Shown: positions 42,788 to 57,381 of the stretch, in pieces
Layout: each line of letters begins with the position of its first letter
How positions within the stretch are numbered: position 1 is the stretch's first letter
Assembly (NCBI RefSeq): GCF_002158995.1
Contig: NZ_LOHF01000003.1
Span: 335,613 to 399,612, forward strand
From: Pseudomonas caspiana
Lineage (GTDB): Bacteria; Pseudomonadota; Gammaproteobacteria; Pseudomonadales; Pseudomonadaceae
Direction of reading: 5' to 3'
DNA: 64,000 nucleotides
Made by a program: the position numbers and the translations under genes
The notes under the pieces: model-generated
Told to the model about the DNA's origin: nothing
The model's database searches: none
What the model saw: the letters and a program-made list of their open reading frames with translations, nothing else

Positions 42788-43462
42788 ATGCAATACAATC
42801 TCACCAGGATCGACCCGGATGCTCCTAATGAAGAGTATCCAATCGGCAAACGGGAAACTGTTTCCGACCCGCTAGAAGATCAAGTCCACAAAAACATCTA
42901 CATGGGCAAGCTGGAAGACGTGCTGAGTGGTGCGGTCAACTGGGGACGTAAAAACTCCCTGTGGCCATACAACTTCGGCTTGTCGTGCTGCTATGTGGAA
43001 ATGACAACCGCCTTCACGGCGCCCCACGACATCGCCCGCTTCGGCGCCGAGGTTATCCGGGCATCGCCGCGACAGGCGGATTTCATGGTTATTGCCGGTA
43101 CTTGCTTCATCAAGATGGCGCCGATCATTCAGCGTCTCTACGAGCAAATGCTCGAACCTAAATGGGTTATCTCCATGGGTTCGTGTGCCAACTCCGGTGG
43201 TATGTACGACATTTATTCCGTGGTTCAGGGCGTGGACAAGTTCCTTCCTGTGGATGTCTATGTGCCCGGCTGCCCGCCCCGCCCCGAAGCGTTCCTGCAA
43301 GGCTTGATGCTGTTGCAGGAATCCATCGGCCAGGAGCGTCGCCCTCTTTCCTGGGTCGTCGGCGATCAAGGCGTGTACCGCGCCGAAATGCCGTCGCAAA
43401 AGGAACAGCGCCGCGAACAGCGAATTGCAGTCACCAATCTGCGCAGCCCCGACGAAGTCTGA
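42788..43462 (+). CDS. nuoB: NADH-quinone oxidoreductase subunit B
   Basis: 224 aa. NuoB carries the terminal cluster N2. The ligands are visible: the tandem cysteines in GLSCCYVEM, then GTCF and [12 protein letters not shown]. It forms the Q module with NuoCD and NuoI. ATG 42788 with TGAGG 8 nt upstream is preferred to TTG 42782. A 73-nt gap separates it from nuoCD. Confidence 0.98.
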   Translation: MQYNLTRIDPDAPNEEYPIGKRETVSDPLEDQVHKNIYMGKLEDVLSGAVNWGRKNSLWPYNFGLSCCYVEMTTAFTAPHDIARFGAEVIRASPRQADFMVIAGTCFIKMAPIIQRLYEQMLEPKWVISMGSCANSGGMYDIYSVVQGVDKFLPVDVYVPGCPPRPEAFLQGLMLLQESIGQERRPLSWVVGDQGVYRAEMPSQKEQRREQRIAVTNLRSPDEV

Positions 43463-43493
43463 TCCAGAACTGTTCTCTTTAAAGAACGAATAG

Positions 43494-45317
<1,824 letters not shown>

Positions 45318-45319
45318 GC

Positions 45320-45823
45320 ATGAGCATGAACAGCACGCTTATCCAGACAGACCGTTTCGCCCTGAGCGAAACCGAGCGCTCGGCCATCGAGCACGAGCTG
45401 CATCACTACGAGGACCCGCGCGCGGCGTCCATCGAAGCCCTGAAGATCGTTCAGAAAGAACGCGGCTGGGTGCCGGACGGTGCGATCTACGCCATCGGCG
45501 AGCTGATCGGCATTCCTGCCAGTGACGTAGAAGGTGTAGCAACGTTCTACAGTCAGATCTTCCGTCAGCCGGTCGGCCGTCACATCATTCGCGTCTGCAA
45601 CAGCATGGTCTGCTTCATCGCCGGTCACGAATCGGTTGTCGAAGAGATCCAGAATTCGCTGGGCATCGCTCCTGGCCAGACCACGGCCGACGGGCGTTTC
45701 ACCCTGCTGCCGGTCTGCTGCCTGGGCAACTGCGACAAAGCCCCGGCCGTGATGGTCGACGATGACACCTTTGGCGACGTGCAACCCGGCACTGTGGCCA
45801 AGATGCTGGAGGGTTACCCATGA
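45320..45823 (+). CDS. nuoE: NADH-quinone oxidoreductase subunit E
   Basis: 167 aa thioredoxin-like subunit that holds [2Fe-2S] cluster N1a. The four cysteines are in [12 protein letters not shown] and [11 protein letters not shown]. It starts 2 nt after the nuoCD stop (a second ATG at 45326 is possible) and overlaps nuoF by ATGA. With NuoF and NuoG it forms the NADH-oxidising module. Confidence 0.97.
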   Translation: MSMNSTLIQTDRFALSETERSAIEHELHHYEDPRAASIEALKIVQKERGWVPDGAIYAIGELIGIPASDVEGVATFYSQIFRQPVGRHIIRVCNSMVCFIAGHESVVEEIQNSLGIAPGQTTADGRFTLLPVCCLGNCDKAPAVMVDDDTFGDVQPGTVAKMLEGYP

Positions 45824-47175
45824 CCATCACTTCCTTCGGCCCTGCCAACCGCATTGCGCGCACGGCTGAAACCCATCCGCTGACCTGGCGTCTGCGCGAT
45901 GACGGCGAGCCGGTATGGCTTGACGAGTATCAGGCCAAAGACGGTTATGCGGCGGCGCGCAAGGCGCTCACCCAGCAATCGCCTGACGACATCGTCCAGT
46001 CCGTGAAAGATTCCGGCCTTAAAGGCCGCGGCGGTGCAGGCTTCCCCACTGGCGTGAAGTGGGGCCTGATGCCCAAAGACGAATCCATGAACATCCGCTA
46101 CCTGCTGTGCAACGCGGATGAAATGGAACCCAATACCTGGAAAGACCGGATGCTGATGGAGCAGCTGCCACACCTGTTGGTGGAAGGCATGCTGATCAGT
46201 GCTCGTGCACTGAAAGCCTACCGCGGTTACATCTTCCTGCGCGGCGAGTACGTTACGGCGGCCAAGCACCTTAACCGTGCCGTCGCAGAAGCCAAGGCAG
46301 CTGGCCTGCTGGGCAAGAACATTCTGGGTACCGGCTTCGATTTCGAACTGTTCGTACACACCGGTGCCGGGCGTTACATCTGCGGTGAAGAAACCGCACT
46401 GATCAACTCCCTGGAAGGCCGTCGCGCCAACCCGCGTTCCAAGCCGCCCTTCCCTGCCGCTGTGGGCGTGTGGGGCAAGCCGACGTGCGTGAACAACGTA
46501 GAGACGCTGTGCAACGTACCGGCCATCGTTGGTAACGGTAACGACTGGTACAAATCCATCGCCCGCGAAGGCAGCGAAGACCACGGCACCAAGCTGATGG
46601 GTTTCTCCGGCAAGGTGAAAAACCCTGGCCTGTGGGAACTGCCTTTCGGTGTGCAGGCCCGTGAGTTGTTCGAAGACTACGCAGGTGGCATGCGCGACGG
46701 CTACAAGCTCAAGTGCTGGCAGCCAGGCGGCGCCGGTACCGGCTTCCTGTTGCCGGAACACCTCGATGCACAAATGTATGCCGGTGGCATCGCCAAGGTC
46801 GGTACGCGGATGGGTACCGGGCTGGCCATGGCCGTTGACGACAAGGTCAACATGGTCTCGCTGCTGCGCAACATGGAAGAGTTCTTCGCTCAGGAATCTT
46901 GCGGTTTCTGTACCCCCTGCCGTGACGGTTTGCCATGGAGCGTGAAGATTCTGCGCGCCCTGGAAAAAGGCCATGGTCAGGCGGGAGATATCGAAACCCT
47001 GCTGGGACTCGTGGGCTTCCTTGGCCCGGGCAAGACCTTCTGTGCTCACGCGCCGGGTGCCGTGGAGCCGTTGGGCAGTGCGATCAAATATTTCCGCCCG
47101 GAGTTCGAGGCCGGTATCGCGCCCACCAGCGCAGCCGTCCCGCCTCTGGCAAGACCGATCATCGTCGGCGCATAA
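45820..47175 (+). CDS. nuoF: NADH-quinone oxidoreductase subunit F
   Basis: 451 aa. NuoF binds NADH and FMN ([34 protein letters not shown]) and the [4Fe-4S] cluster N3 ([12 protein letters not shown] plus the Cys in KTFCAH). This is the entry point of electrons from NADH. A 132-nt gap without a gene separates it from nuoG, unusually long for this operon. Confidence 0.98.
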   Translation: MTITSFGPANRIARTAETHPLTWRLRDDGEPVWLDEYQAKDGYAAARKALTQQSPDDIVQSVKDSGLKGRGGAGFPTGVKWGLMPKDESMNIRYLLCNADEMEPNTWKDRMLMEQLPHLLVEGMLISARALKAYRGYIFLRGEYVTAAKHLNRAVAEAKAAGLLGKNILGTGFDFELFVHTGAGRYICGEETALINSLEGRRANPRSKPPFPAAVGVWGKPTCVNNVETLCNVPAIVGNGNDWYKSIAREGSEDHGTKLMGFSGKVKNPGLWELPFGVQARELFEDYAGGMRDGYKLKCWQPGGAGTGFLLPEHLDAQMYAGGIAKVGTRMGTGLAMAVDDKVNMVSLLRNMEEFFAQESCGFCTPCRDGLPWSVKILRALEKGHGQAGDIETLLGLVGFLGPGKTFCAHAPGAVEPLGSAIKYFRPEFEAGIAPTSAAVPPLARPIIVGA

Positions 47176-47307
47176 CCGTTTGCAAGGCCGGGGGAATGCC
47201 TCCGGTCCATCGCGTGATGACGCCCTGAAGGCTGTTTAGAGTCGCGCGAATAACAAGATTCCATTAGCCACGCCCGCTGACACCGGGCCAACGAAGACCT
47301 TTGAACC

Positions 47308-50022
47308 ATGGCCACTATCCACGTAGACGGCAAAGCGCTCGAAGTCGATGGGGCAGACAACCTGTTACAGGCATGTCTGTCGCTAGGCCTCGACATCCCG
47401 TATTTCTGCTGGCACCCCGCCCTCGGCAGCGTTGGCGCCTGTCGCCAATGTGCGGTCAAGCAGTACACGGACGAGAACGACACCCGTGGTCGTATCGTCA
47501 TGTCCTGCATGACTCCAGCCACCGATAACACCTGGATTTCCATCGAAGATGAAGAATCCAAGGCCTTCCGGGCCAGTGTTGTCGAGTGGCTGATGACCAA
47601 CCACCCCCACGACTGCCCGGTCTGTGAGGAAGGCGGTCATTGCCACCTGCAAGACATGACGGTAATGACCGGCCACAACGAGCGTCGTTATCGCTTCACC
47701 AAACGGACTCACCAGAATCAGGAACTCGGCCCGTTCATCGCTCACGAGATGAACCGCTGCATCGCCTGCTACCGTTGCGTACGTTTCTATAAAGACTACG
47801 CAGGCGGCACTGACCTCGGTGTTTTCGGCGCCCACGATAACGTGTACTTCGGTCGCGTTGAAGACGGCGTTCTGGAAAGCGAGTTCTCCGGCAACCTCAC
47901 CGAGGTCTGCCCGACCGGCGTGTTCACCGACAAGACGCACTCCGAGCGCTACAACCGTAAGTGGGACATGCAATTCTCGCCGAGCATCTGCCATGGCTGC
48001 TCCAGCGGTTGCAACATCAGCCCGGGCGAGCGTTATGGTGAAATCCGTCGCATCGAGAACCGCTACAACGGTTCGGTGAACCAGTATTTCCTGTGCGACC
48101 GTGGCCGCTTCGGTTATGGCTACACCAACCGCGAAGACCGTCCACGTCAGCCGCACCTGGCTGATGGCAGCAAACTGAGCCTGGATCAGGCGCTGGATAA
48201 TGCTGCGGATCTGCTGCGCGGTCGCAACATCGTCGGTATCGGTTCGCCACGCGCGAGCCTGGAAAGCAACTACGCGCTGCGCGAGCTGGTCGGCGCAGAA
48301 CACTTCTATTCGGGTATCGAAGCCTCCGAGCTGGAGCGCATCCGTCTGGTGGCCCAGGTGTTGAAAAACAGCCCGCTGCCAATCCCGACCCTGCGTGACA
48401 TCGAAGATCACGACGCCATTTTCGTCCTAGGTGAAGACCTGACCCAGACCGCTGCACGTCTGGCTTTGGGCCTGCGTCAAGCGGTGAAAGGCAAGGCCGA
48501 AGACATGGCCGCAGCAATGAAAGTCCAGCCATGGCTCGACGCAGCAGTGAAGAACATCGGTCAGCACGAGCTGAACCCGCTGTTCATCGCCAGCCTGGCC
48601 GAGACCAAGCTCGATGACGTTGCCGAAGAATGCGTGCATGCCGCTCCAGACGACCTGGCGCGTATCGGCTTCGCGGTCGCCCACGCGCTGGACGCCAGTG
48701 CGCCAGCCGTTGAAGGCCTTGAGACTGAGGCGCTGGAATTGGCACAACGTATTGCCGATGCCCTGCTGGCTGCCAAGCGTCCACTGATCATCGCCGGTAC
48801 TTCGCTGGGTTCCAAAGCGCTGATAGAAGCCGCCGCCAACATTGCGAAAGCCCTGAAGCTGCGCGAAAAAGAAGGCTCCATCAGTCTGATCGTGCCGGAA
48901 GCCAACAGCCTCGGTCTGGCCCTGCTGGGTGGCGACTCTGTCGATGCCGCGCTGCAAGCAGTAATCGACGGCAAGGCCGATGCCATTGTGGTGCTGGAAA
49001 ACGATCTATACACCCGTACTGACGCCGCCAAGGTCGATGCAGCTCTGAGCGCGGCGAAAGTCGTGATCGTGGCTGATCATCAGAAAACCCCGACCGGTGA
49101 CCGTGCTCACTTGGTGCTGCCTGCTGCGAGCTTTGCTGAAGGCGACGGTACTCTGGTCAGCCAGGAAGGCCGTGCTCAGCGCTTCTTCCAGGTGTTCGAC
49201 CCGACTTATCTGGATGCAAGCATCCTGGTTCATGAAGGCTGGCGCTGGCTACACGCCCTGCGCGCGACCCTGCTGAACAAGCCGGTGGACTGGACATTGC
49301 TCGACCACGTGACGGCTGCCTGCGCTGCAAGCAACCCGCAACTGGCCGCCATCGTCAACGCCGCGCCATCGGCTGCGTTCCGTATCAAAGGTCTGAAACT
49401 GGCTCGCGAACCACTGCGCTACAGCGGCCGTACGGCAATGCGCGCCAACATCAGCGTACATGAACCGCGTACCTCTCAGGACAACGACACCGCGTTCGCC
49501 TTCTCCATGGAAGGTTACTCGGGCTCGGTTGAACCACGCCAACAAGTGCCTTTCGCCTGGTCTCCGGGCTGGAACTCGCCACAAGCGTGGAACAAGTTCC
49601 AGGACGAAGTCGGCGGTCACTTGCGTGCCGGTGATCCAGGTACCCGTCTGATCGAAACCCAGGGCGATAACCTGAGCTGGTTTACCAGCGCACCTCGCGC
49701 CTTCTCCCCGGCTCAAGGGACCTGGCAAGTAGTGCCGTTCTATCACCTGTTCGGCAGCGAAGAGAATTCTTCGAAAGCCGGTCCGGTTCAAGAACGCATT
49801 CCTGCCCCTTACGTTGCTCTGGCCAAATCGGAAGCCGATCGCCTGGGTGTCAACGAAGGCGCACTGCTCTCCTTGAACGTTGCGGGTCAGACCTTGCGTC
49901 TGCCGTTGCGCATCAACGAAGAACTGGGCGCAGGTCTGGTGGCGTTGCCTGCCGGTCTGGCCGGTATCCCGCCCGCGATTTTCGGCAAGTCCGTTGACGG
50001 TCTGCAGGAGGCAGCGCAATGA
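47308..50022 (+). CDS. nuoG: NADH-quinone oxidoreductase subunit G
   Basis: 904 aa, the largest subunit. Cluster ligands are in order: N1b in [17 protein letters not shown], then SCMTPA; His/Cys N5 in [16 protein letters not shown]4 in [10 protein letters not shown] and EVCPTGVF. The extra cluster N7 is in [11 protein letters not shown]. The rest is an inactive molybdopterin-oxidoreductase fold. Its stop overlaps nuoH (ATGA). Confidence 0.97.
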   Translation: MATIHVDGKALEVDGADNLLQACLSLGLDIPYFCWHPALGSVGACRQCAVKQYTDENDTRGRIVMSCMTPATDNTWISIEDEESKAFRASVVEWLMTNHPHDCPVCEEGGHCHLQDMTVMTGHNERRYRFTKRTHQNQELGPFIAHEMNRCIACYRCVRFYKDYAGGTDLGVFGAHDNVYFGRVEDGVLESEFSGNLTEVCPTGVFTDKTHSERYNRKWDMQFSPSICHGCSSGCNISPGERYGEIRRIENRYNGSVNQYFLCDRGRFGYGYTNREDRPRQPHLADGSKLSLDQALDNAADLLRGRNIVGIGSPRASLESNYALRELVGAEHFYSGIEASELERIRLVAQVLKNSPLPIPTLRDIEDHDAIFVLGEDLTQTAARLALGLRQAVKGKAEDMAAAMKVQPWLDAAVKNIGQHELNPLFIASLAETKLDDVAEECVHAAPDDLARIGFAVAHALDASAPAVEGLETEALELAQRIADALLAAKRPLIIAGTSLGSKALIEAAANIAKALKLREKEGSISLIVPEANSLGLALLGGDSVDAALQAVIDGKADAIVVLENDLYTRTDAAKVDAALSAAKVVIVADHQKTPTGDRAHLVLPAASFAEGDGTLVSQEGRAQRFFQVFDPTYLDASILVHEGWRWLHALRATLLNKPVDWTLLDHVTAACAASNPQLAAIVNAAPSAAFRIKGLKLAREPLRYSGRTAMRANISVHEPRTSQDNDTAFAFSMEGYSGSVEPRQQVPFAWSPGWNSPQAWNKFQDEVGGHLRAGDPGTRLIETQGDNLSWFTSAPRAFSPAQGTWQVVPFYHLFGSEENSSKAGPVQERIPAPYVALAKSEADRLGVNEGALLSLNVAGQTLRLPLRINEELGAGLVALPAGLAGIPPAIFGKSVDGLQEAAQ

Positions 50023-51026
50023 GTTGGTTCACCCCTGATGTGATCGACGCGATCATTGCTGTCGTCAAGGCAATCGTTGTGCTGCTGGCCATTGTGGTCT
50101 GCGGCGCACTGCTGAGCTTTGTGGAACGTCGTCTGCTGGGCTGGTGGCAGGACCGTTACGGTCCGAACCGCGTTGGCCCGTTCGGCATGTTCCAGATTGC
50201 TGCCGACATGCTGAAAATGTTCTTCAAGGAAGACTGGACCCCGCCGTTTGCCGACAAGGTGATCTTCACCCTGGCCCCGGTGGTTGCCATGAGCGCCCTG
50301 CTGATCGCGTTCTCGATTATCCCGATCACCCCAAGCTGGGGCGTGGCGGATCTGAACATCGGTCTGCTGTTCTTCTTCGCCATGGCCGGTCTTTCGGTGT
50401 ACGCGGTGTTGTTCGCCGGTTGGTCGAGCAACAACAAGTTCGCCCTGCTCGGTGCGCTGCGTGCGTCGGCACAAACCGTGTCCTACGAAGTGTTCATGGG
50501 CCTGGCGTTGATGGGCATCGTGGTTCAGGTTGGCTCGTTCAACATGCGCGACATCGTTGAATACCAGGCGCAGAACCTGTGGTTCATCATTCCGCAGTTC
50601 TTCGGCTTCTGTACCTTCTTCATTGCTGGTGTCGCCGTGACTCACCGTCACCCGTTCGACCAGCCGGAAGCGGAGCAGGAACTGGCTGACGGTTACCACA
50701 TTGAATATGCAGGCATGAAGTGGGGCATGTTCTTCGTTGGCGAATATATCGGGATCATTCTGATCTCGGCACTGCTGGTGACGCTGTTCTTCGGTGGCTG
50801 GCACGGCCCGTTCGATATCCTGCCTTCGCTGTCGTTCTTCTGGTTCGCCATCAAGACTGCATTCTTCATCATGCTGTTCATCCTGCTGCGTGCATCCATC
50901 CCGCGCCCACGCTATGACCAGGTCATGGATTTCAGCTGGAAATTCTGTCTGCCGCTGACCCTGATCAATTTGCTGGTGACTGCTGCGGTTGTGCTGTTGA
51001 ACACACCAGCCGGCTCGGTTCAGTGA
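50019..51026 (+). CDS. nuoH: NADH-quinone oxidoreductase subunit H
   Basis: 335 aa with eight membrane helices. The conserved [19 protein letters not shown] and [20 protein letters not shown] loops form the quinone cavity and the first charged links to the proton channels. Start overlaps nuoG. Confidence 0.98.
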   Translation: MSWFTPDVIDAIIAVVKAIVVLLAIVVCGALLSFVERRLLGWWQDRYGPNRVGPFGMFQIAADMLKMFFKEDWTPPFADKVIFTLAPVVAMSALLIAFSIIPITPSWGVADLNIGLLFFFAMAGLSVYAVLFAGWSSNNKFALLGALRASAQTVSYEVFMGLALMGIVVQVGSFNMRDIVEYQAQNLWFIIPQFFGFCTFFIAGVAVTHRHPFDQPEAEQELADGYHIEYAGMKWGMFFVGEYIGIILISALLVTLFFGGWHGPFDILPSLSFFWFAIKTAFFIMLFILLRASIPRPRYDQVMDFSWKFCLPLTLINLLVTAAVVLLNTPAGSVQ

Positions 51027-51037
51027 GGATTTGACCC

Positions 51038-51586
51038 ATGTTCAAATATATTGGCGACATCGTTAAGGGTACTGGTACCCAATTGCGAAGCCTAGTGATG
51101 GTATTCGGTCACGGCTTCCGCAAACGCGACACCCTGCAGTACCCGGAAGAAGCGGTGTACCTGCCGCCGCGCTATCGCGGTCGTATCGTGCTGACCCGCG
51201 ACCCTGATGGTGAAGAGCGTTGCGTAGCCTGCAACCTGTGCGCCGTGGCCTGCCCGGTCGGCTGCATCTCGCTGCAGAAAGCCGAAACCGATGACGGCCG
51301 TTGGTATCCAGAGTTCTTCCGCATCAACTTCTCGCGTTGCATTTTTTGCGGCCTGTGCGAAGAAGCCTGCCCGACCACCGCGATCCAGTTGACACCGGAT
51401 TTCGAAATGGCCGAGTTCAAGCGTCAGGACCTGGTTTACGAGAAAGAAGATCTGTTGATCTCCGGCCCCGGCAAGAACCCTGACTACAACTTCTATCGCG
51501 TCGCCGGTATGGCCGTCGCTGGCAAGCCCAAGGGCTCTGCACAGAACGAAGCCGAGCCGATCAACGTCAAGAGCTTGCTGCCTTAA
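51038..51586 (+). CDS. nuoI: NADH-quinone oxidoreductase subunit I
   Basis: 182 aa with two ferredoxin-type [4Fe-4S] motifs, [15 protein letters not shown] and [15 protein letters not shown], for clusters N6a and N6b. It links the NADH arm to NuoB. It starts 11 nt after nuoH with GAGGAT upstream. Confidence 0.98.
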   Translation: MFKYIGDIVKGTGTQLRSLVMVFGHGFRKRDTLQYPEEAVYLPPRYRGRIVLTRDPDGEERCVACNLCAVACPVGCISLQKAETDDGRWYPEFFRINFSRCIFCGLCEEACPTTAIQLTPDFEMAEFKRQDLVYEKEDLLISGPGKNPDYNFYRVAGMAVAGKPKGSAQNEAEPINVKSLLP

Positions 51587-51596
51587 GGAAGTAAAG

Positions 51597-52106
51597 ATGG
51601 AATTCGCTTTCTATTTCGCATCCGGCATCGCTGTAGTGTCCACCCTGCGGGTGATCACCAACACGAACCCGGTGCACGCCCTGCTCTACCTGATCATTTC
51701 GCTGATCGCTGTGGCGATGACGTTCTTTAGCCTTGGCGCTCCATTCGCAGGGGTACTGGAAGTTATCGCTTACGCTGGCGCGATCATGGTCCTGTTCGTT
51801 TTCGTGGTGATGATGCTCAACCTTGGCCCGGCCTCGGTTCAGCAGGAACGCACCTGGCTGAAACCCGGTATATGGGTCGGCCCGGTGATTCTCGGTGCAC
51901 TGCTGTTGGCTGAACTGCTGTATGTGCTGTTCGCCAATCAGACAGGCGCCGCTATCGGCCACACCACCGTCGACGCCAAGGCAGTCGGCATCAGCCTCTT
52001 CGGGCCTTACCTGCTGGTCGTCGAGCTGGCCTCGATGCTTCTGCTTGCAGCAGCAGTGACGGCATTCCATCTGGGCCGCAACGAAGCGAAGGAGCCAAGC
52101 CAATGA
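51597..52106 (+). CDS. nuoJ: NADH-quinone oxidoreductase subunit J
   Basis: 169 aa, five membrane helices. The [20 protein letters not shown] and [19 protein letters not shown] helices are characteristic; the latter contains the pi-bulge implicated in coupling. AAGGAAGTAAAG precedes the ATG; the stop overlaps nuoK (ATGA). Confidence 0.97.
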   Translation: MEFAFYFASGIAVVSTLRVITNTNPVHALLYLIISLIAVAMTFFSLGAPFAGVLEVIAYAGAIMVLFVFVVMMLNLGPASVQQERTWLKPGIWVGPVILGALLLAELLYVLFANQTGAAIGHTTVDAKAVGISLFGPYLLVVELASMLLLAAAVTAFHLGRNEAKEPSQ

Positions 52107-52411
52107 ATGCTATCCCTCTGGAGCACGGTCTGGCGGTTGCCGGAGTCCTGTTCGTTCTCGGCCTCGTAGGTCTGATGGTGCGCCGTAACATTCTTTTTGT
52201 GTTGATGAGCCTGGAGATCATGATGAACGCATCGGCTCTGGCGTTCGTCGTTGCCGGTAGCCGCTGGGCTCAGCCGGATGGACAGGTCATGTTCATTCTG
52301 GTGATCACCCTGGCTGCTGCCGAGGCCAGTATTGGCCTGGCGATCCTGATGCAGCTGTATCGCCGCTTCCACACGCTCGATATCGACGCTGCCAGTGAGA
52401 TGCGCGGATGA
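52103..52411 (+). CDS. nuoK: NADH-quinone oxidoreductase subunit K
   Basis: 102 aa, three helices, MrpC-like. Two buried glutamates of the proton path are in [11 protein letters not shown] and [16 protein letters not shown] overlaps with both nuoJ and nuoL show tight coupling. Confidence 0.97.
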   Translation: MNAIPLEHGLAVAGVLFVLGLVGLMVRRNILFVLMSLEIMMNASALAFVVAGSRWAQPDGQVMFILVITLAAAEASIGLAILMQLYRRFHTLDIDAASEMRG

Positions 52412-54261
52412 ACCTACTCTTTCTGACTTTCGTATTTCCCCTGATCGGTTTTCTGCTGCTGTCGTTCTCTCGTGGACGCATCTCGGAAAATCTCGCGGCA
52501 CTGATCGGCGTTGGCTCTATCGGCCTATCGGCCATTGTCACCGCCTGGGTCATCTGGCAATTCAACGTCGCACCGCCTGAAGGGGGTCATTACACCCAGG
52601 TGTTGTGGCGCTGGATGGCCGTGGACGGTTTCGAGCCTAACTTCGCACTGTATCTGGACGGCCTGTCCGTAACGATGCTGGGCGTGGTGGTTGGCGTCGG
52701 CTTCCTGATCCACCTGTTCGCTTCCTGGTACATGCGTGGCGAAGCCGGTTACTCGCGCTTCTTCGCGTACACCAACCTGTTTATCGCCAGCATGCTGTTC
52801 CTGGTACTCGGCGATAACCTGTTGTTCCTGTACTTCGGTTGGGAAGGCGTAGGCCTGTGCAGCTATCTGTTGATCGGTTTCTACTACAGCAACCGCAACA
52901 ACGGTAACGCCGCACTCAAAGCCTTTATCGTGACCCGTATCGGCGACGTGTTCATGGCCATCGGCCTGTTCATCCTGTTCCAGCAACTGGGTACGCTGAA
53001 TGTTCAGGAATTGCTGGTGCGTGCCCCTGAGCACTTCAAGGTCGGTGACTTCTGGATTGTGCTGGCTACGCTGCTGCTGCTCGGTGGTGCTGTCGGTAAA
53101 TCCGCGCAACTGCCGCTGCAAACCTGGCTGGCCGATGCGATGGCGGGTCCGACGCCGGTTTCGGCACTGATCCACGCCGCAACCATGGTAACCGCAGGTG
53201 TTTACCTGATTGCCCGTACCCACGGCCTGTTTGCCCTGGCGCCGGACATCCTGCATCTGGTAGGCATCGTCGGCGGCGTGACACTGGTTCTGGCCGGTTT
53301 CGCGGCACTGGTGCAAACCGACATCAAACGTATCCTCGCCTACTCGACCATGAGCCAGATCGGTTACATGTTCCTGGCGCTGGGCGTCGGTGCCTGGGAA
53401 GGCGCGATCTTCCACTTGATGACTCACGCCTTCTTCAAAGCGCTGCTGTTCCTTGCATCCGGTGCGGTGATCGTTGCCTGCCACCACGAGCAGAACATTT
53501 TCAAGATGGGCGGCCTCTGGAAGAAACTGCCTCTGGCCTATGCCAGCTTCATTGTCGGCGGCGCAGCACTTGCGGCCTTGCCATTGCTGACGGCGGGCTT
53601 CTACTCCAAGGACGAAATCCTCTGGGAGGCGTTCGCCAGCGGCAATCAAGGTCTGCTGTACGCAGGTCTGGTCGGCGCGTTCATGACTTCGCTATACACC
53701 TTCCGCTTGATCTTCATCACCTTCCACGGTGAAGCCAAGACTGAAGCCCACGCAGGTCACGGTATCGCCCACTGGCTGCCATTGAGTGTGCTGATCGTGC
53801 TGTCGACCTTCATCGGCGCGCTGATCACTCCGCCACTGGCGGGTGTGCTGCCGCAAAGCGTCGGCCACGCCGGTGGCGATGCCAAGCACAGTCTGGAAAT
53901 CGCCTCGGGTGCTATCGCTCTGGCCGGTATCCTGCTGGCTGCCTTGCTGTTCCTCGGCAAGCGCCGCTTCGTCACCTCCATCGCCAACAGTGCACCGGGT
54001 CGTTTCCTGTCGGCCTGGTGGTTCGCGGCGTGGGGCTTCGATTGGGTGTACGACAAGCTGTTCGTCAAGCCGTATCTGGCTATCTGCCAGTTGCTGCGTA
54101 GCGACCCGCTGGACCACACCATTGGTTTGATCCCACGTCTGGTCAAGGCAGGTCATGGCAGCATGACCCGTACCGAAACCGGTCAACTGCGCTGGTATGC
54201 CGCTTCGATCGCTGTAGGTGCCGTGCTGGTACTCGGCGCCGTCGTTGTGGTTGCGGTCTGA
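52408..54261 (+). CDS. nuoL: NADH-quinone oxidoreductase subunit L
   Basis: 617 aa antiporter-like subunit with about 16 helices. Conserved parts are [18 protein letters not shown] with the key Glu, then [20 protein letters not shown] and [12 protein letters not shown]. The C-terminal lateral helix region follows ~residue 500. It is the distal proton pump of complex I. Confidence 0.98.
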   Translation: MNLLFLTFVFPLIGFLLLSFSRGRISENLAALIGVGSIGLSAIVTAWVIWQFNVAPPEGGHYTQVLWRWMAVDGFEPNFALYLDGLSVTMLGVVVGVGFLIHLFASWYMRGEAGYSRFFAYTNLFIASMLFLVLGDNLLFLYFGWEGVGLCSYLLIGFYYSNRNNGNAALKAFIVTRIGDVFMAIGLFILFQQLGTLNVQELLVRAPEHFKVGDFWIVLATLLLLGGAVGKSAQLPLQTWLADAMAGPTPVSALIHAATMVTAGVYLIARTHGLFALAPDILHLVGIVGGVTLVLAGFAALVQTDIKRILAYSTMSQIGYMFLALGVGAWEGAIFHLMTHAFFKALLFLASGAVIVACHHEQNIFKMGGLWKKLPLAYASFIVGGAALAALPLLTAGFYSKDEILWEAFASGNQGLLYAGLVGAFMTSLYTFRLIFITFHGEAKTEAHAGHGIAHWLPLSVLIVLSTFIGALITPPLAGVLPQSVGHAGGDAKHSLEIASGAIALAGILLAALLFLGKRRFVTSIANSAPGRFLSAWWFAAWGFDWVYDKLFVKPYLAICQLLRSDPLDHTIGLIPRLVKAGHGSMTRTETGQLRWYAASIAVGAVLVLGAVVVVAV

Positions 54262-54300
54262 CATGAACCTTGCGAATTTGCGAAAGGAATTGAGCCCGTC

Positions 54301-55833
54301 ATGATTCTGCCTTGGCTAATCCTGATCCCCTTTATCGGTGGCCTGCTGTGCTGGCAAGGTGAGCGCTTCGGCCCTACCCTGCCACGCTGGATCGCGCTGC
54401 TGACCATGTCCCTCGAACTGGCCCTGGGCCTCTGGTTGTGGAGTACTGGCAACTACAGTTACGCACCAGCGCCCGGCGTCGACCCAACCTGGGCTATCGA
54501 ATTCAAGCACATGTGGATCGCCCGCTTCGGCATCAGCGTCCACCTGGCCCTCGATGGTCTTTCGTTGCTGATGATCCTGCTGACCGGCCTGCTCGGTGTG
54601 CTGTCGGTGTTGTGTTCGTGGAAAGAGATCCAGCGTAACGTTGGTTTCTTCCATCTCAACCTGATGTGGATCCTCGGTGGCGTGATTGGCGTGTTCCTGG
54701 CCATCGACCTGTTCATGTTCTTCTTCTTCTGGGAAATGATGCTGGTGCCGATGTATTTCCTCATCGCGCTCTGGGGTCACAGCTCGGCAGACGGCAAGAA
54801 GACACGAATCTATGCCGCGACCAAGTTCTTCATCTTCACTCAGGCCAGCGGTCTGATCATGTTGGTGGCGATCCTCGGTCTGGTACTGGTCAACTTCAAT
54901 CAGACCGGAGTGATCACATTCGATTACGCCACACTGTTGAAGACGCAACTGGCACCGGGCACCGAATACATCCTGATGCTGGGCTTCTTCATTGCCTTTG
55001 CGGTGAAGCTGCCAGTGGTGCCATTCCACTCCTGGCTGCCGGATGCTCACGCCCAGGCGCCAACAGCGGGCTCGGTTGACCTTGCGGGTATTCTGCTGAA
55101 AACCGCTGCTTACGGTCTGCTGCGTTTTGCTCTGCCGCTGTTTCCGAACGCTTCGGCCGAGTTCGCGCCTATCGCCATGGTTCTGGGCCTGATCGGTATT
55201 TTCTACGGTGCCTTCCTGGCGTTCGCGCAGACCGACATCAAGCGTCTGATCGCCTTCTCCAGCGTCTCGCACATGGGCTTCGTGCTGATCGGTATCTACT
55301 CCGGCAGCCAGCAAGCGCTGCAAGGCGTCGTGATTCAAATGATTGCTCACGGTCTGTCGGCTGCTGCGCTGTTTATCCTCAGCGGTCAGTTGTACGAGCG
55401 TCTGCATACGCGTGACATGCGTGAAATGGGTGGTTTGTGGTCGCGTATCGCCTACCTGCCAGCGATCAGCCTGTTCTTCGCGGCGGCCTCGCTGGGTCTG
55501 CCGGGTACCGGTAACTTTGTAGGTGAGTTCCTGATCCTGCTGGGCAGCTTTGTCAGCGCGCCATGGATCACTGCAATCGCCACGTCCGGTCTGGTGTTTG
55601 GCTCTGTCTACTCGCTGATCATGATCCACCGCGCCTACTTCGGCCCGTCCAAATCCGACGAGCCGCTCAAGGGCATGGATGGACGAGAAATGATTATGGT
55701 GCTCGGCCTGGCCGTGTTGTTGGTACTGGTCGGGGTTTACCCGCAACCATTCCTCGATACGTCCGCAGCGACCATGCACGGCGTGCAGCAATGGCTCGGC
55801 ACTGCCTTCACTCAACTCGCTTCGGCCCGGTAA
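54301..55833 (+). CDS. nuoM: NADH-quinone oxidoreductase subunit M
   Basis: 510 aa antiporter-like proton channel with 14 helices. [19 protein letters not shown] holds the channel glutamate, and [20 protein letters not shown] is the central lysine helix and loop. A 39-nt gap separates it from nuoL, with AAAGGAATTGAG upstream of the ATG. Confidence 0.98.
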   Translation: MILPWLILIPFIGGLLCWQGERFGPTLPRWIALLTMSLELALGLWLWSTGNYSYAPAPGVDPTWAIEFKHMWIARFGISVHLALDGLSLLMILLTGLLGVLSVLCSWKEIQRNVGFFHLNLMWILGGVIGVFLAIDLFMFFFFWEMMLVPMYFLIALWGHSSADGKKTRIYAATKFFIFTQASGLIMLVAILGLVLVNFNQTGVITFDYATLLKTQLAPGTEYILMLGFFIAFAVKLPVVPFHSWLPDAHAQAPTAGSVDLAGILLKTAAYGLLRFALPLFPNASAEFAPIAMVLGLIGIFYGAFLAFAQTDIKRLIAFSSVSHMGFVLIGIYSGSQQALQGVVIQMIAHGLSAAALFILSGQLYERLHTRDMREMGGLWSRIAYLPAISLFFAAASLGLPGTGNFVGEFLILLGSFVSAPWITAIATSGLVFGSVYSLIMIHRAYFGPSKSDEPLKGMDGREMIMVLGLAVLLVLVGVYPQPFLDTSAATMHGVQQWLGTAFTQLASAR

Positions 55834-55840
55834 GAGCGCT

Positions 55841-57304
55841 ATGGACCTGACGATTCAACACTTTATTGCGCTTGCCCCACTGCTGATTACCAGCCTCACC
55901 ATTGTTGTGGTGATGTTGGCAATCGCATGGCGCCGCAATCACTCGCAAACCTTCCTGCTCAGCGTGGCGGGGCTTAACCTCGCCCTGCTGTCGATCTACC
56001 CGGCATTGAAAGTCGCTCCTCTGGTAGTGACTCCACTGTTGCAGATCGACAGCTTCGCTTGCCTTTACATGGCGCTGATCCTGGCGTCGACTCTGGCTTG
56101 TGTAACCATGGCTCACGCCTATCTCGGCGATGGCAAGGCGGGCTACCCCGGCAATCGTGAAGAACTTTACTTGTTGATCCTGCTGGCGGCAGCTGGCGGT
56201 CTGGTACTGGTCAGCGCTCAGCACCTGGCAGGCCTGTTCATCGGTCTGGAGCTGCTGTCGGTGCCGGTCTATGGTCTGGTTGCCTATGCGTTCTTCAACA
56301 AGCGCTCGCTGGAAGCCGGTATCAAGTACATGGTGCTGTCGGCAGCCGGTTCGGCGTTCCTGCTGTTCGGTATGGCGCTGCTGTATGCCGAAGCGGGCTC
56401 GCTCAGCTTCGATGGTATTGGCAAGGCACTGGCTGCAAGCGGTCTGCCAAGCCCGATTGCCAGCCTGGGTCTGGGCATGATGCTGGTAGGTCTGGCGTTC
56501 AAACTGTCGCTGGTGCCTTTCCACCTGTGGACTCCGGACGTTTACGAGGGCGCCCCTGCCCCGGTAGCGGCTTTTCTGGCCACCGCCAGCAAGGTTGCGG
56601 TGTTCGCGGTGCTGGTGCGGCTGTTCCAGATTTCCCCGGCTGCCAGCAGCGGTGTACTGCATGACGTACTGGCGGTCATCGCCGTCGCGTCGATCCTCGT
56701 TGGCAACCTGCTGGCACTGATGCAGAACAACTTGAAGCGTCTGCTGGGTTACTCGTCCATCGCGCACTTCGGCTACCTGATGATCGCCCTGGTGGCGAGC
56801 GAAGGCATGGCCGTTGAAGCTATCGGCGTGTATCTGGTCACCTATGTACTGACCAGCCTGGGCAGCTTCGGTGTGATCACCATGATGTCGTCGCCGTACA
56901 GCGGCCGTGATACCGATGCGATGTTCGAGTACCGCGGCCTGTTCTGGCGTCGTCCGTACCTGACAGCTGTGATGACCCTGATGATGCTGTCTTTGGCGGG
57001 CATCCCGCTCACCGCTGGCTTCATCGGCAAGTTCTACATCATCGCGACCGGTGTCGAGTCGAAGCTGTGGTGGTTGATTGGTGCGTTGATCATCGGTAGC
57101 GCTATCGGTGTGTTCTATTACCTGCGCGTGATGGTGACCCTGTACCTGGTGGACTCCAAGCTGCCACGCCACGACGCGGCCTTCAACTGGGCGCAACGTA
57201 CTGGTGGCGTGATGCTGTTGGCCATCGCCATTCTGACTTTCGTACTGGGTGTCTATCCGCAGCCTCTGCTGGATCTGGTCCAGCATGCAGGTCTGATGGG
57301 CTGA
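55841..57304 (+). CDS. nuoN: NADH-quinone oxidoreductase subunit N
   Basis: 487 aa, third antiporter-like subunit. Marks are [17 protein letters not shown] (channel Glu) and [20 protein letters not shown] (channel Lys). Starts 7 nt after nuoM and ends the operon; a strong terminator follows. Confidence 0.98.
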   Translation: MDLTIQHFIALAPLLITSLTIVVVMLAIAWRRNHSQTFLLSVAGLNLALLSIYPALKVAPLVVTPLLQIDSFACLYMALILASTLACVTMAHAYLGDGKAGYPGNREELYLLILLAAAGGLVLVSAQHLAGLFIGLELLSVPVYGLVAYAFFNKRSLEAGIKYMVLSAAGSAFLLFGMALLYAEAGSLSFDGIGKALAASGLPSPIASLGLGMMLVGLAFKLSLVPFHLWTPDVYEGAPAPVAAFLATASKVAVFAVLVRLFQISPAASSGVLHDVLAVIAVASILVGNLLALMQNNLKRLLGYSSIAHFGYLMIALVASEGMAVEAIGVYLVTYVLTSLGSFGVITMMSSPYSGRDTDAMFEYRGLFWRRPYLTAVMTLMMLSLAGIPLTAGFIGKFYIIATGVESKLWWLIGALIIGSAIGVFYYLRVMVTLYLVDSKLPRHDAAFNWAQRTGGVMLLAIAILTFVLGVYPQPLLDLVQHAGLMG

Positions 57305-57336
57305 TCTCTCAAGGATCAGACACGACGAGACGCATA

Positions 57337-57368
57337 AAAAAACCTGCTCGATTGAGCAGGTTTTTTTT
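57337..57368. terminator. Bidirectional terminator after nuoN
   Basis: Perfect 13-bp arms AAAAAACCTGCTC and GAGCAGGTTTTTT with a 4-nt loop have T runs on both strands. It ends the nuo operon and the convergent permease gene. Confidence 0.95.
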
Positions 57369-57381
57369 CGCCTGGAGAATC

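Noticed and set aside
54316..55815. 499-aa open frame antisense to nuoM
   Set aside because: Same low-complexity Gln/Arg/His composition; no domain, no start signal.
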